Shown here one piece after another: positions 1 to 6,967 of a stretch of DNA of 7,804 bases. The DNA is from JAAYYM01 sp964631375 (lineage in GTDB: Bacteria > Bacillota > Clostridia > Lachnospirales > Lachnospiraceae): positions 1-7,804 of the forward strand of contig CAZVYQ010000072.1 in the NCBI GenBank assembly GCA_964631375.1. Direction: 5' to 3'. Within the stretch, counting starts at the first letter, position 1; each line of letters opens with the position of its first letter. Made by a program: the position numbers and the translations under genes. The notes beneath the pieces were generated by a model. It saw nothing but the letters and a program-made list of their open reading frames with translations, had not been told where the DNA came from and did not search any database.

Positions 1-1514
1 CGGTGATTGAGGAGCCAGTGATTGAGGAACCGGTGATTGAGGAGCCTGTGATTGAGGAGCCGGTGGTTGAGGATGCTATCATCGAAGCCCCCATCATGGA
101 TGAGCCGGCCTCTGACGTGGAGCCCGCTGCTGAGGGAGACGAGGATGTTTTACAGGATGAGGATATTTCAAATCTGCTTGCATCCTTGAGTGCATTGGAT
201 GCGATTCCCCAACCGGCAATACAGCCTGCTGAGGGTCAAGAGATTGCGATCTCTCCTGAAGAATTACAGCGGATGGCAGATGATCTGGATATCAAGGATA
301 TCACTCCGGAACCTGAACAGGAAGAAGATACCGATGTAACAGAGTTATTGGATCAATTGTCCAATGATTCTGAATTGGATGAAATAAATGAATTATTAAA
401 AAAGAATGATAATAATGAAACCGTGGAAGAGGATGATATCCTCGCAATGTTGGAGAATGCAACTGAGGGCGACAGCAATGGTAACGGTTTAGATGACGAA
501 TTTGCAATTGAAGAACCCTTGGCAGATGACGAGGGAGACGAAGAATCCGAAGCCGGTTCTAAGCGAGAGCAGAAAAAAAGAGAGAAGAAAGAGAAAAAAG
601 CAAAGAAGGAGAAAATCGATCAGGCAGATAAGAAGCCCGGTTTTTTCGCTCGTTTATTCAATTCTCTGACAGAGGAAGTCATGTCAGAGGAATCCGCAGA
701 GGAAGTCAAGGATCTTTTTGGCGAGGCGACCATTGCCGAAACTCTTGAAAGTAATGATGCGGCAAATCAAGAGCTGCTGGAAGAACTGGATGAAGAAGAC
801 CAGAAAAAGGGCAAGAAGGGTAAAAAGGGCAAGAAAGAGAAGACAAAAAAAGAAAAGCCTGTAAAAGAGAAAAAGCCGAAGAAAATTAAGGAACCCAAAC
901 AGGAGAAACGGTCAGAAAAGAAGCTTCCTACGAAACATGTTACTGTAATTGCAGTGATGTGTGCATCTATTGGTTTACTGATGATTGCCATCGCCATTTT
1001 CTATCCATATTATACAGATATGAAGAAGGCGGCAGATCATTATCAGGAACAGGATTATGAAATGGCATATGAATGCTTTCTTGGACATCATTTGAATGCA
1101 GAAGAGCAGACCTTGTTTGATAAAACGATATTAATGCTGCGATTGGATCGTAAGTATCAATCATACTTGAACTATACCTCTCTGGGGATGAAACTAGAGG
1201 CTTTTAATGCCTTGATTCAGGGACAGGAGGCAGTTGACAAATACAGAGAGGATGCCGAACTGCTTGGAATCATGGAGGAATATGAGAGCAAGGCCAGAAT
1301 GATTGAAGAAGCTCTGAACAATCAATATGGAGCAAACATAGAACAAGTACGTCAATGGATCGCAATTGAAGATCCACAATTGTATTCCAGAACCATTGCA
1401 GATTTTTTGAATGGAACCAATACATCTGAGGATGGAAATCAAGCACCCGAGGAACCACCTGAAAATCCAATTATTGAAGGTGAAGAGGGAGAATTTACAG
1501 GGGAAGAATTATGA
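1..1514 (+). CDS. Charge-rich single-pass membrane protein with C-terminal TPR-like region, 5'-truncated
   Basis: I do not recognise the family; function is unknown. The frame is open at the left edge (codons begin at base 3), so the true start lies outside and at least 503 residues are visible. Numbering from base 3, residues 1-25 are tandem VIEEP pentapeptides, and 1-185 are very acidic with recurring short helices of the type D-[ED]-I-x-x-L-L. Residues 186-205 are Lys/Arg-rich, 213-267 hold an amphipathic stretch (FFARLFNSL) and an acidic helix, and 268-311 are strongly basic. A membrane helix spans about 312-334. The 335-470 part is helical and begins with a TPR-like pair (QEQDYEMAYECFL, 348-360). 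The C-terminus is an acidic, proline-rich tail. The basic flank before the helix predicts the long charged part inside the cell and the helical part outside. The stop overlaps the hisH start (ATGA), so the two are probably translationally coupled. Confidence 0.8.
   Translation, partial: VIEEPVIEEPVIEEPVIEEPVVEDAIIEAPIMDEPASDVEPAAEGDEDVLQDEDISNLLASLSALDAIPQPAIQPAEGQEIAISPEELQRMADDLDIKDITPEPEQEEDTDVTELLDQLSNDSELDEINELLKKNDNNETVEEDDILAMLENATEGDSNGNGLDDEFAIEEPLADDEGDEESEAGSKREQKKREKKEKKAKKEKIDQADKKPGFFARLFNSLTEEVMSEESAEEVKDLFGEATIAETLESNDAANQELLEELDEEDQKKGKKGKKGKKEKTKKEKPVKEKKPKKIKEPKQEKRSEKKLPTKHVTVIAVMCASIGLLMIAIAIFYPYYTDMKKAADHYQEQDYEMAYECFLGHHLNAEEQTLFDKTILMLRLDRKYQSYLNYTSLGMKLEAFNALIQGQEAVDKYREDAELLGIMEEYESKARMIEEALNNQYGANIEQVRQWIAIEDPQLYSRTIADFLNGTNTSEDGNQAPEEPPENPIIEGEEGEFTGEEL
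3..77 (+). repeat. Tandem 15-bp repeats encoding VIEEP
   Basis: Four near-identical 15-bp units start at bases 3, 18, 33 and 48 (GTGATTGAGGAGCCN, differing only at wobble positions). A fifth, degenerate unit at 63-77 encodes VVEDA. The two bases before the first unit (CG) fit the end of another proline codon, so the array may continue upstream of the window. The array lies inside the coding frame and encodes an acidic, extended low-complexity segment. Confidence 0.9.
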
Positions 1515-2128
1515 TCGCAATCATTGATTATGATGCCGGAAATATCAAAAGTGTTGAGAAAGCATTACAGTTCCTTGGTGAAAAAGCAGTAGTGACGAGG
1601 GATAGAAAAACCATTTTGGAAGCAGAAAAAGTCATTCTTCCCGGAGTGGGAGCTTTTGGGGACGCTATGAACAGAATCAGATCCTATGGCTTGGAGGAGA
1701 TTATTCATGAGGTAGTGCAGAGTAAGACTCCCTTTTTAGGAATATGCCTTGGCTTACAGCTTTTTTTTGAAAAGAGTGACGAGAGCCCCGATGTCAAGGG
1801 CTTGGGATTGCTACAAGGTGAAATCAAAAGAATACCGGATCAAAAAGACCTTAAAATACCTCATATTGGATGGAATTCACTTGAAATTCAAAATGGTGGA
1901 AGATTAATGCAGGGGATTGATAATGGTTCGTATGTCTATTTTGTACACTCATATTATTTAGAGGCGAATGATCCAAAGATTGTTAAGGCTACGACGAATT
2001 ACAGCACCCTGATACATGCTGTTGTTGAGCAGGATCATTTGTTTGCATGTCAATTCCACCCCGAGAAGAGTTCTGACGTGGGGATACGGATTCTGAAGAA
2101 TTTTATCAATATTGACAGGGAGGTCTGA
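1511..2128 (+). CDS. hisH: Imidazole glycerol phosphate synthase, glutaminase subunit HisH
   Basis: This is the class I glutamine amidotransferase subunit of the cytoplasmic HisHF complex. It releases ammonia from glutamine, and HisF uses that ammonia to make imidazole glycerol phosphate and AICAR in histidine biosynthesis. The 205-residue length is normal. The N-terminus IAIIDYDAGNIKSV and the PGVGAFGDAM loop (44-53) are typical. The catalytic triad is complete: nucleophile Cys79 in GICLGLQ, and His183 and Glu185 in FHPEKS. The ATG at 1511 overlaps the stop of the upstream membrane protein and follows an AGGGGAAG ribosome binding site at 1499-1506. hisF starts one base after its stop, so production of the two subunits is matched. 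Confidence 0.97.
   Translation: MIAIIDYDAGNIKSVEKALQFLGEKAVVTRDRKTILEAEKVILPGVGAFGDAMNRIRSYGLEEIIHEVVQSKTPFLGICLGLQLFFEKSDESPDVKGLGLLQGEIKRIPDQKDLKIPHIGWNSLEIQNGGRLMQGIDNGSYVYFVHSYYLEANDPKIVKATTNYSTLIHAVVEQDHLFACQFHPEKSSDVGIRILKNFINIDREV
2117..2123 (+). promoter_or_regulatory. Ribosome binding site of hisF
   Basis: AGGGAGG lies inside the last codons of hisH, 6 nt before the ATG at 2130. It favours this ATG over an in-frame TTG at 2112, which would add six residues not expected at the N-terminus of this family. Confidence 0.8.
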
Positions 2129-2129
2129 T

Positions 2130-2891
2130 ATGCATACAAAACGAATTATTCCTTGTCTGGATGTACATGCAGGCAGAGTTGTAAAGGGTGTTAATTTTGT
2201 AGATTTGCGTGATGCGGGTGATCCGGTCGAAATCGCTGCCGCTTATGACCAGGCGGGAGCTGATGAACTGGTATTTCTGGATATCACCGCATCATCAGAT
2301 GCACGCAATACTGTAGTGGATATGGTACGTGCAGTTGCAGAGAAGGTTTTTATTCCGTTTACGGTGGGTGGCGGAATACGGACGGTAGATGATTTTAGAG
2401 CGATACTGCGTGAGGGTGCAGATAAGGTGTCCATTAATTCCTCTGCCATTGATCATCCGGAACTGATTAGTGCTGCAGCCGATAAGTTTGGAAGTCAATG
2501 CGTTGTGGTTGCGATTGATGCGAAGCGACGTACAGATGGAAGCGGATGGAATATATATAAAAATGGCGGACGAGTTGATATGGGAATGGATGCAGTCGAC
2601 TGGGCCATCAAAGCAAATACATTGGGAGCAGGAGAGATTCTTCTGACCAGTATGGATTGTGATGGGACTAAAGCCGGATATGACATTGAACTGACGAGAA
2701 CAATCTCAGAAAATGTGAGTATTCCTGTGATTGCATCAGGTGGAGCAGGAACCAGAGAGCATTTTTATGATGCACTGACGCAGGGAAAAGCAGATGCTGT
2801 GTTGGCGGCATCGCTCTTTCATTTCAAAGAACTGGAAATCAGAGAGTTAAAGAAGTATTTACGAGAACGAAATATTTCTGTCAGACTGTAG
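2130..2891 (+). CDS. hisF: Imidazole glycerol phosphate synthase, cyclase subunit HisF
   Basis: This (beta/alpha)8-barrel subunit closes the imidazole ring of imidazole glycerol phosphate from PRFAR and ammonia supplied by HisH. The protein is 253 residues, the usual size. Starting at the ATG at 2130 gives MHTKRIIPCLDV, which places the catalytic acid at Asp11. The second catalytic acid is Asp130 in VVVAIDAK. The phosphate-binding glycine segments are visible as FTVGGGIRT (77-85) and IASGGAGT (201-208), and the KGVNF strand is at 19-23. A TTG start at 2112 is possible but has no matching ribosome binding site. hisH is directly upstream. The usual neighbours hisA and hisI/hisE are not in the window; ung follows instead. 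Confidence 0.97.
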   Translation: MHTKRIIPCLDVHAGRVVKGVNFVDLRDAGDPVEIAAAYDQAGADELVFLDITASSDARNTVVDMVRAVAEKVFIPFTVGGGIRTVDDFRAILREGADKVSINSSAIDHPELISAAADKFGSQCVVVAIDAKRRTDGSGWNIYKNGGRVDMGMDAVDWAIKANTLGAGEILLTSMDCDGTKAGYDIELTRTISENVSIPVIASGGAGTREHFYDALTQGKADAVLAASLFHFKELEIRELKKYLRERNISVRL

Positions 2892-2896
2892 TGATA

Positions 2897-2902
2897 AAGG
2901 AG
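2897..2902 (+). promoter_or_regulatory. Ribosome binding site of ung
   Basis: AAGGAG stands 9 nt before the ATG at 2912. A GTG at 2891, overlapping the hisF stop, is in frame but sits upstream of this site, so the ATG is the better start. Confidence 0.75.
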
Positions 2903-2911
2903 ATCAACGTA

Positions 2912-3592
2912 ATGGCTGCCATCAGCAACGACTGGCTTCCTGCATTGAAGGATGAATTTGGGAAACCATATTATAAAAAACTACATGCTACGATCGTGAA
3001 GGAGTATCAATCAAAGCTGATCTTTCCGGCATCAGACGATATTTTTAATGCATTTCATCTGACACCGCTCGAAAAGGTTAAGGTTGTGATTCTGGGACAG
3101 GATCCATATCATGATGTGGGACAGGCACATGGATTATGTTTTTCTGTGAAACCGGATGTGGAAATACCCCCTTCTCTGCAAAATATCTACAAAGAATTGC
3201 ATGATGATCTGGGATGTTATATACCAAACAACGGTTACTTGACGAAATGGTCAGATCAGGGAGTTCTTTTGTTAAACACAGTTTTAACAGTCAGAGCCCA
3301 TCAGGCTAATTCTCATCACGGAATCGGCTGGGAGGAATTTACCGATGCGGCGATCAGAGTGTTAAATACGCAGGATCGTCCGATTGTGTTCATTTTATGG
3401 GGGAGACCGGCTCAGATGAAGGAAGGAATGCTTTCCAATCCAAAGCATCTCATACTCAAGGCTCCGCATCCGAGTCCATTGTCAGCCTACAGAGGCTTCT
3501 TTGGAAGCAAACCATTTAGCAAAACCAATACGTTTTTGAGGGAAAACGGATTACAGGAGATCGATTGGCAGATCGAAAATATCGGAGGATAA
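2912..3592 (+). CDS. ung: Uracil-DNA glycosylase, family 1
   Basis: This enzyme cuts uracil bases out of DNA after cytosine deamination or dUTP misincorporation, starting base excision repair. The 226 residues from the ATG at 2912 match the size of bacterial Ung. The water-activating motif GQDPYH (62-67) holds Asp64. The motif NTVLTV (122-127) holds the uracil-recognising Asn122. HPSPLS (186-191) holds His186 and the minor-groove loop, followed by GFFGSKPFS. The residue after GQDPYH is Asp68 where Gly is commoner; the catalytic residues are intact. The ribosome binding site at 2897-2902 supports ATG 2912 over GTG 2891. It is read from the same transcript as hisHF, although the functions are unrelated, and the next gene starts one base after its stop. 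Confidence 0.97.
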   Translation: MAAISNDWLPALKDEFGKPYYKKLHATIVKEYQSKLIFPASDDIFNAFHLTPLEKVKVVILGQDPYHDVGQAHGLCFSVKPDVEIPPSLQNIYKELHDDLGCYIPNNGYLTKWSDQGVLLLNTVLTVRAHQANSHHGIGWEEFTDAAIRVLNTQDRPIVFILWGRPAQMKEGMLSNPKHLILKAPHPSPLSAYRGFFGSKPFSKTNTFLRENGLQEIDWQIENIGG

Positions 3593-3593
3593 T

Positions 3594-4913
3594 GTGAGTA
3601 AGGAAGTCGTAAAGAAACGTGTAAGAAGAATAAAAAGAGATACCGGATATAAGGAACATAAGGAATATAAAGAACATAAAGAATCAAGAGAGCAGATCAA
3701 AACAGCTACACCAAAGCATAGAAACAGGGATAAAGAAAAACGTTTAGAACGTATCCTGCGGATTAGTATGGGTATCGTAGGACTATTCATTGTATTAATC
3801 GGAATATATATTGGTGTCAGTCATTTCTCACCGGTCAACAAGGTTGTCAAAAAACTGGCAGAGGGAAATGAATTCCTGAATCAACAGGATTATGAGAGTG
3901 CAATCCAAGCCTATTTGGAGGCACTGGAACTGGAACCGGACAGTGTGGAGATTAAAAACCACATCTCTAATGTGTATATTATGATCGCTGCAACTTATGG
4001 TGAGACAGACGAGGCAATCAATGCTTATCAGACTGCATTATCCTATAATAAACAGAATGTTGCGGCATATTGGGGCGTGTCCAATATTTTTGAAGGACGT
4101 AACGATGAAGCCAATATGATGTCGGCACTTACAACAGGCTTTGCCAATACGAACGATGCTGAGATTGGTGCAAAGCTTGATGCCATTCAGGCTGAGAAGG
4201 ATCGGATTCAAGCAGAAGCAGATGCCTTGGCTGCTGAACAGGCTGCCGAGGAAGCAGAACGAGCTGCAAATGAAGAGGCACATAATCAGCTTTTACAGCC
4301 GTTGCTGGAGCTGTTTGCGAAGGATGATATAGATGGAGTAAAGGAACTGATCCGTAAGGAGGAATACGTAGATCTGTCAGATGAACTGATCAATGCGGAT
4401 GATGTATATTACTGCGGAGAGAAGGATGCAGACGGCAATAAGAACGGAAAGGGTGTCGGAGCATATGCAAATGGATATTATTATTATGGAGATTATTCAG
4501 GAAATGTAAGAAGCGGTTCAGGTATATGGATACGTGCCGTTTATTCGGAGTCTTCCTCTATTGGCTCCTATATCTTCAAGGGCAGTTTCTCAGAGGACAA
4601 ACCAAATGGAAGCGGTGAGGCAACCTCCAATTTCTATAAAGATAAAATAGGCTCCACGGGTTTGGTGAAGCAGGTTATAACTGGGTCCTATCAAAATGGC
4701 CTGGAAGAAGGCAAAATGTCCATGAACGGGACAACGAAAGCCGGAAAGACTTTAAAGTATACTTATGAGACTGCAGCTGGTGTAGCCAAGAAGATCAGCG
4801 ACGAGAAGACAGGGGTCGAAGGACAGTATTATATTGGAAAGACTTCAAGCAGCTCAGATCCAATGCTGATGTCTGACAGCTCTCCCAGAGGCGTAGAAGG
4901 CTTTGTTGAATAA
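3594..4913 (+). CDS. Single-pass membrane protein with TPR-like and MORN-like segments, function unknown
   Basis: The protein has 439 residues. The GTG start at 3594 lies one base after the ung stop and 5 nt after GGAGG at 3584-3588, inside the end of ung. Residues 1-55 are strongly basic and hold a tandem YKEHKE repeat. A membrane helix spans about 58-76; the positive-inside rule puts the rest outside. Residues 84-175 look like TPR helices (QQDYESAIQAYLEALEL and DEAINAYQTALSYN). Residues 195-230 are an Ala/Glu-rich coiled coil. From about 284 to 380 there are MORN-like units: YYYGDYSGNVRSGSGIW, FKGSFSEDKPNGSG and ITGSYQNGLEEGKM. The C-terminal 30 residues are Ser-rich and probably disordered. 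TPR and MORN segments suggest a protein-binding scaffold at the cell surface; no enzymatic motif is visible. It is the last gene of the operon, with a terminator 25 bp beyond the stop. Confidence 0.85.
   Translation: MSKEVVKKRVRRIKRDTGYKEHKEYKEHKESREQIKTATPKHRNRDKEKRLERILRISMGIVGLFIVLIGIYIGVSHFSPVNKVVKKLAEGNEFLNQQDYESAIQAYLEALELEPDSVEIKNHISNVYIMIAATYGETDEAINAYQTALSYNKQNVAAYWGVSNIFEGRNDEANMMSALTTGFANTNDAEIGAKLDAIQAEKDRIQAEADALAAEQAAEEAERAANEEAHNQLLQPLLELFAKDDIDGVKELIRKEEYVDLSDELINADDVYYCGEKDADGNKNGKGVGAYANGYYYYGDYSGNVRSGSGIWIRAVYSESSSIGSYIFKGSFSEDKPNGSGEATSNFYKDKIGSTGLVKQVITGSYQNGLEEGKMSMNGTTKAGKTLKYTYETAAGVAKKISDEKTGVEGQYYIGKTSSSSDPMLMSDSSPRGVEGFVE
3648..3683 (+). repeat. Tandem 18-bp repeat encoding YKEHKE
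   Basis: Two adjacent 18-bp copies (3648-3665 and 3666-3683) read TATAARGAACATAARGAA. They differ only at two wobble positions, and each encodes YKEHKE in the basic cytoplasmic tail of the membrane protein. This looks like a recent in-frame duplication. Confidence 0.85.
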
Positions 4914-4937
4914 AAGATGATGATAGAATAGTATAGA

Positions 4938-4980
4938 AAGAGTGCCGATGGAATCCAATCCATCGGCACTCTTATTTTTG
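4938..4980. terminator. Rho-independent terminator between convergent operons
   Basis: A perfect 15-bp inverted repeat (4938-4952 and 4959-4973) encloses a 6-nt loop. On the plus strand it is followed by ATTTTTG, so it ends the hisH-hisF-ung operon. On the minus strand the hairpin lies just past the stop of the decarboxylase gene and is followed by TCTATAC, a weaker tail, so it may also terminate in that direction. Confidence 0.9.
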
Positions 4981-4987
4981 GGAAATA

Positions 4988-6256
4988 TTATTGTACAAGA
5001 TCAGGAACAATATCAAAACAATCAAAGGTGGAAAAATAATCCTTTGGTGTTTCAGCTCGGCGTATCAATTGAAAGGAGCCATCTTCTTTGAGCAGGATTT
5101 CGGCCGATTTCAGCTTGCCATTATAATTATATCCCATTGAAAAACCATGTGCTCCGGTATCGTGGATATAGAGGATATCACCGATTTCGATCTTCGGAAG
5201 CATACGATCGATTGCAAATTTATCATTATTCTCACACAAGGAGCCTGTAATATCATATTGATGATCACATGGCTCATTTTCCTTGCCCATAACTGTGATG
5301 TGATGATATGCCCCATACATGGCAGGGCGCATTAGATTGACTGCACATGCGTCACAGCCAATATATTCTTTGTGTATATGTTTTTGATGAATGGCTGTTG
5401 TAACCAGTGCACCATAAGGACCGGTTATAAAACGACCAAGCTCTGTATAAAGAGACACATGATCCATTCCAGCAGGAACCAGGATTTCTTCATAGACATT
5501 TTGAACCTCTCTACCAATCACTGCGATGTCATTAGGCATCTGATCGGGAGTGTATGGAATTCCGATACCACCGGAAAGGTTGATGAATGTAATATTAGCT
5601 CCGGTTTTCTGCTTCAATTCTACAGCAAGCTGGAACAGAACCTTTGCGAGCATGGGATAGTATTCGTTTGTGACGGTATTGCTTGCAAGAAATGCATGTA
5701 TACCAAAATTGTCAACACCTTTAGCTTTTAAGATTTTAAAAGCCTCTAAAATTTGTGCAGGCGTCATTCCGTATTTGGAATCTCCGGGATTGTCCATGAT
5801 TCCATTACTCATCTGGAAGATGCCACCCGGATTAAAGCGACAGCATAATGTTTTAGGTAGTTTGGTAATGCTCTCAAGGAAATCAATGTGTGTGATATCG
5901 TCCAGATTGATCGTGGCTCCTAATTTGGTGGCAAAACGATATTCCTCTGCCGGAGTGGCATTTGATGAGAACATGATATCTTCACCCTGAAAACCAAGAG
6001 CATCTGCCAACATCAGCTCCGTGAGGGAAGAACAGTCGCATCCACATCCGTATTCCTGCATGATTTTGATCAGAAAGGGATTCGCATTTGCTTTTACGGC
6101 AAAGTACTCCTTGAATCCATCATTCCATGCAAATGCCTCTTTTAGGGCTTTTATATTATCCCGAATTCCTTTTTCATCATAAATATGAAACGGAGTAGGG
6201 TATTGCGCAATGATTTCCTGTAATTTTTCTTTTGATACAAATGGTGTTTTATTCAT
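4988..6256 (-). CDS. lysA: Diaminopimelate decarboxylase-like PLP enzyme (fold type III), variant subgroup
   Basis: The 422-residue protein aligns along its length with LysA, which decarboxylates meso-diaminopimelate to lysine. The PLP-binding lysine is Lys55 in FAVKANANP. The glycine loop is LSGGIGIPY (227-235), and Glu272/Arg275 in ELGR replace the usual EPGR. RPAMYGAYH (310-318) matches the substrate-binding segment of LysA. Cys341-Glu342 (CENND) keep the Cys-Glu pair typical of diaminopimelate decarboxylases. Two cofactor contacts differ. The HxHIGSQ motif reads HAFLASN, so the His that stacks on PLP becomes Phe189. The GAYG motif reads GAHG, so the phosphate-contacting Tyr becomes His370. 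The substrate is therefore likely but not certain. The ATG overlaps the stop of the TrmB-type regulator gene (ATGA), with AAAGGAG 7 nt upstream at 6264-6270, so the pair is translationally coupled. Confidence 0.85.
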   Translation of the reverse strand: MNKTPFVSKEKLQEIIAQYPTPFHIYDEKGIRDNIKALKEAFAWNDGFKEYFAVKANANPFLIKIMQEYGCGCDCSSLTELMLADALGFQGEDIMFSSNATPAEEYRFATKLGATINLDDITHIDFLESITKLPKTLCCRFNPGGIFQMSNGIMDNPGDSKYGMTPAQILEAFKILKAKGVDNFGIHAFLASNTVTNEYYPMLAKVLFQLAVELKQKTGANITFINLSGGIGIPYTPDQMPNDIAVIGREVQNVYEEILVPAGMDHVSLYTELGRFITGPYGALVTTAIHQKHIHKEYIGCDACAVNLMRPAMYGAYHHITVMGKENEPCDHQYDITGSLCENNDKFAIDRMLPKIEIGDILYIHDTGAHGFSMGYNYNGKLKSAEILLKEDGSFQLIRRAETPKDYFSTFDCFDIVPDLVQ

Positions 6257-6966
6257 TTGGATTCTCCTTTTTCCAGTTCAATCAATTTGATTTCATTTCT
6301 GAGTGCATCTTTTAAAACTGCGACAAAATTCTTCTGACCACTATATAAACAGGTATCTGTGCTCTTTTCTGTCAGTTCACCGGTCAGTACATACTCTGAA
6401 TCGATGATCAGCCTGATCTGTCCGGGAATACGCTTGGCAAGATAAAGAGTAATTCCGTTCATATCGACAGCCTGATCGGTAATTAAAACAACCTTGATTC
6501 CGGCTGCTGCAGCTGACTTGAGATCCTCTGCCATTTTCTCAATCCATATGGAGGTAGCAGAGAGGTAAAGCCTTTTTTGTGCTGAGAGTATCATATGATG
6601 TAGCTTGTCCAAAATATGTCGATATCCCTCGATGGTAATGTATCCTTCTTCGGATTTCTCGGGATTCGAGATGGCACTGACAAGTTCTTTTCTGACTTCC
6701 TCAAGGCGTCGCAGTTTGTTTGAGCAGAACTCATCAATCGGTACCGGAATATACTTGCTGGAATTGCCGTCAATCACATATGCGGCACCCTTGTCAACCA
6801 GAGACGCCAACGCATTGTAGACATTTGAACGGGAAATACCCGTCAGCTTTGCTGCTTCGTAGCCGGTCAGCTGGCCATTCTTACATAGATCAATGTAAAT
6901 CGTAGCTTCCTGCCTTGTCATTCCATACAACATCAATTCGTCTATCCATACCTGTCGCTCGATCAA
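6253..6966 (-). CDS. TrmB-family transcriptional regulator
   Basis: This is a sugar- or metabolite-sensing type of winged-helix regulator. Counting from the GTG at 6972, the winged helix covers about residues 12-78. Its recognition helix is in TGISRSNVYNALASLVDKGA (44-63), followed by the wing segment SSKYIPVP. A short helical linker (83-103) leads to a C-terminal PLD-like effector domain (about 110-235, with GYITIEGYRHI and KRLYLSATS). The ligand is unknown. The start is uncertain: GTG at 6972 has no ribosome binding site before it, while GAGGTGAT at 6968-6975 overlaps that GTG and serves the TTG at 6966, which I chose (237 residues). It is the first gene of an operon with the lysA-like gene, overlapping it by ATGA, so it probably controls that gene and itself. 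Confidence 0.88.
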   Translation of the reverse strand: MIERQVWIDELMLYGMTRQEATIYIDLCKNGQLTGYEAAKLTGISRSNVYNALASLVDKGAAYVIDGNSSKYIPVPIDEFCSNKLRRLEEVRKELVSAISNPEKSEEGYITIEGYRHILDKLHHMILSAQKRLYLSATSIWIEKMAEDLKSAAAAGIKVVLITDQAVDMNGITLYLAKRIPGQIRLIIDSEYVLTGELTEKSTDTCLYSGQKNFVAVLKDALRNEIKLIELEKGESK

Positions 6967-6967
6967 A

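Noticed and set aside
3..77. Short regular repeats as a CRISPR array
   Set aside because: The units are directly adjacent without spacers, only 15 bp long and in frame within a long coding region.
767..997. Minus-strand serine/phenylalanine-rich reading frame
   Set aside because: It is the antisense shadow of the lysine/glutamate-rich blocks of the plus-strand gene. It has no ribosome binding site and the composition follows from AAR/GAR codons.
2891..2914. GTG at 2891 as the ung start
   Set aside because: The ribosome binding site AAGGAG lies downstream of it at 2897-2902 and points to the ATG at 2912, and the extra residues are not expected in the family.
3107..3115. Asp68 in place of Gly after GQDPYH in Ung as a loss-of-function change
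   Set aside because: All catalytic residues remain, and as I recall this position varies in clostridial Ung proteins, so it looks like natural variation.
3551..3790. Minus-strand hydrophobic frame that could pass for a small membrane protein
   Set aside because: It lies opposite the basic tail and start of the last operon gene, and its Leu/Cys/Ser bias is the complement of Lys/Glu codons there. No promoter or ribosome binding site is seen.
4938..4973. Long perfect inverted repeat as the end of an insertion sequence
   Set aside because: It has a 6-nt loop and a U-rich tail between convergent genes, with no transposase nearby; a terminator explains it.
5372..5990. Plus-strand frames opposite the decarboxylase gene
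   Set aside because: They have no recognisable domain or ribosome binding site and overlap each other. The minus-strand gene has clear family motifs throughout.
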